Shown in pieces: positions 63,768 through 64,000 of a DNA stretch of 64,000 bases; the first letter of the stretch is position 1, and every line of letters starts with the position of its first letter. This DNA is from Paenibacillus sonchi (GTDB lineage Bacteria; Bacillota; Bacilli; Paenibacillales; Paenibacillaceae): contig NZ_CP068595.1 in the NCBI RefSeq assembly GCF_016772475.1, positions 3,410,001 to 3,474,000 on the forward strand, read 5' to 3'. Position numbers and translations under genes: made by a program. The notes under the pieces were generated by a model. The model did not search any database. It saw nothing but the letters and a program-made list of their open reading frames with translations, and was not told where the DNA came from.

Positions 63768-63915
63768 TTGACACGGAGCGGAACTGGCGTTTATTATTGG
63801 TTTTATCAAATTGAAGGGAGGCCGATGAGTCATGATTGGAAATATACAGCTTACAACCGCATATGGAAGATCTGATCTCATCGGCCCCGTCCGGGCAACA
63901 TGATGTGCATCGGCC
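63768..63915 (+). promoter_or_regulatory. Promoter and structured leader of an off-window gene
   Basis: TTGACA (63768-63773), a 17-bp spacer and TTATTA (63791-63796) form a promoter. The ribosome-binding region GGCCGATGAG (63820-63829) is perfectly complementary to CTCATCGGCC (63877-63886) and, over 8 bp, to CATCGGCC (63908-63915). These two pairings exclude each other, as in attenuators and riboswitches. It does not match a class I recognise. Confidence 0.5.
63832..63903 (+). CDS. Possible 23-residue leader peptide
   Basis: An ATG 10 bases after GAAGGGAGG (63813-63821) opens a short frame, MIGNIQLTTAYGRSDLIGPV and three more residues, ending at TGA 63901. A second ATG at 63825 opens a 16-codon frame. 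Both lie in the structured leader. Whether either is translated is unknown. Confidence 0.35.
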   Translation: MIGNIQLTTAYGRSDLIGPVRAT

Positions 63916-64000
63916 TGGCCTGCTGAGTAGTGCGGTCCGGGTCTGTGTGGCATGTGTTCTTAACCTTAACCAGGTGATATGTACGGAATCTCTGCGAAGA

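Overview
The window looks like chromosome from a Gram-positive, low- to mid-GC Firmicute, most likely Paenibacillus or a close relative. The signs are strong AGGAGG-type ribosome binding sites, bacillithiol genes (yojF-bshB2), a MocR regulator paired with D-Ala-D-Ala ligase, a secreted protein with three SLH domains, LuxS, YqkE, and B. subtilis-like protein sequences at a coding GC of roughly 50-55% by eye. The genus call rests on recalled family resemblance, not on a search. No rRNA, tRNA, prophage or CRISPR was seen.

Layout. 0-11 kb: central carbon and housekeeping genes (transketolase, nucleoside phosphorylase PpnP, a secreted M14 carboxypeptidase, a hydrolase, a GNAT enzyme, a beta-hydroxyacid dehydrogenase, Pgi, YigZ, TetR, YjbQ). 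11-24 kb: a sulfur block made of the sulfate ABC transporter cysT-cysW-cysA-sbp, luxS with a short-chain dehydrogenase, and divergently metQ, an MtnE-like aminotransferase, metN, metI, an iron-ADH-fold dehydrogenase and mtnN. Together they import sulfate and methionine and recycle S-adenosylhomocysteine and methylthio compounds. 24-36 kb: an IS3-family element, acetyltransferase, DUF5071 protein, methyltransferase remnant, bacillithiol deacetylase, HAD phosphatase, DMT exporter, YdjM-like membrane protein, a TetR-controlled ABC-2 exporter and lipoate ligase. 36.5-50 kb: cobinamide salvage and lower-loop cobalamin assembly (cobD, cbiZ, cbiB, cobC, then cobT, cobU, cobS, cobQ), split by a ddlR-ddl-aminotransferase operon, an IS256 remnant and several tandem repeats. 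50-64 kb: a chemoreceptor, a preQ1-riboswitch-controlled transporter, an M24 peptidase, a sugar dehydrogenase lipoprotein, the large SLH protein, small enzymes and regulators, and an unexplained structured leader at the right edge.

Two features stand out. First, seven intergenic spots carry four-copy repeat elements of three unrelated sequence families with nearly the same geometry: units about 51 bp apart, usually a middle gap of 57-62 bp, then about 51 bp. In two families the units run forward, forward, reverse, reverse. Two of these elements have been entered by insertion sequences. I know of no name for this class. Second, six reading frames break through a single missing base (IS3 orfB, cobS, cobQ, ynfA, and the SLH protein twice), five of them inside homopolymer runs. 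This looks more like residual sequencing error than gene decay. The region from 37.7 to 44.5 kb is also rich in short tandem repeats, both between and inside genes.
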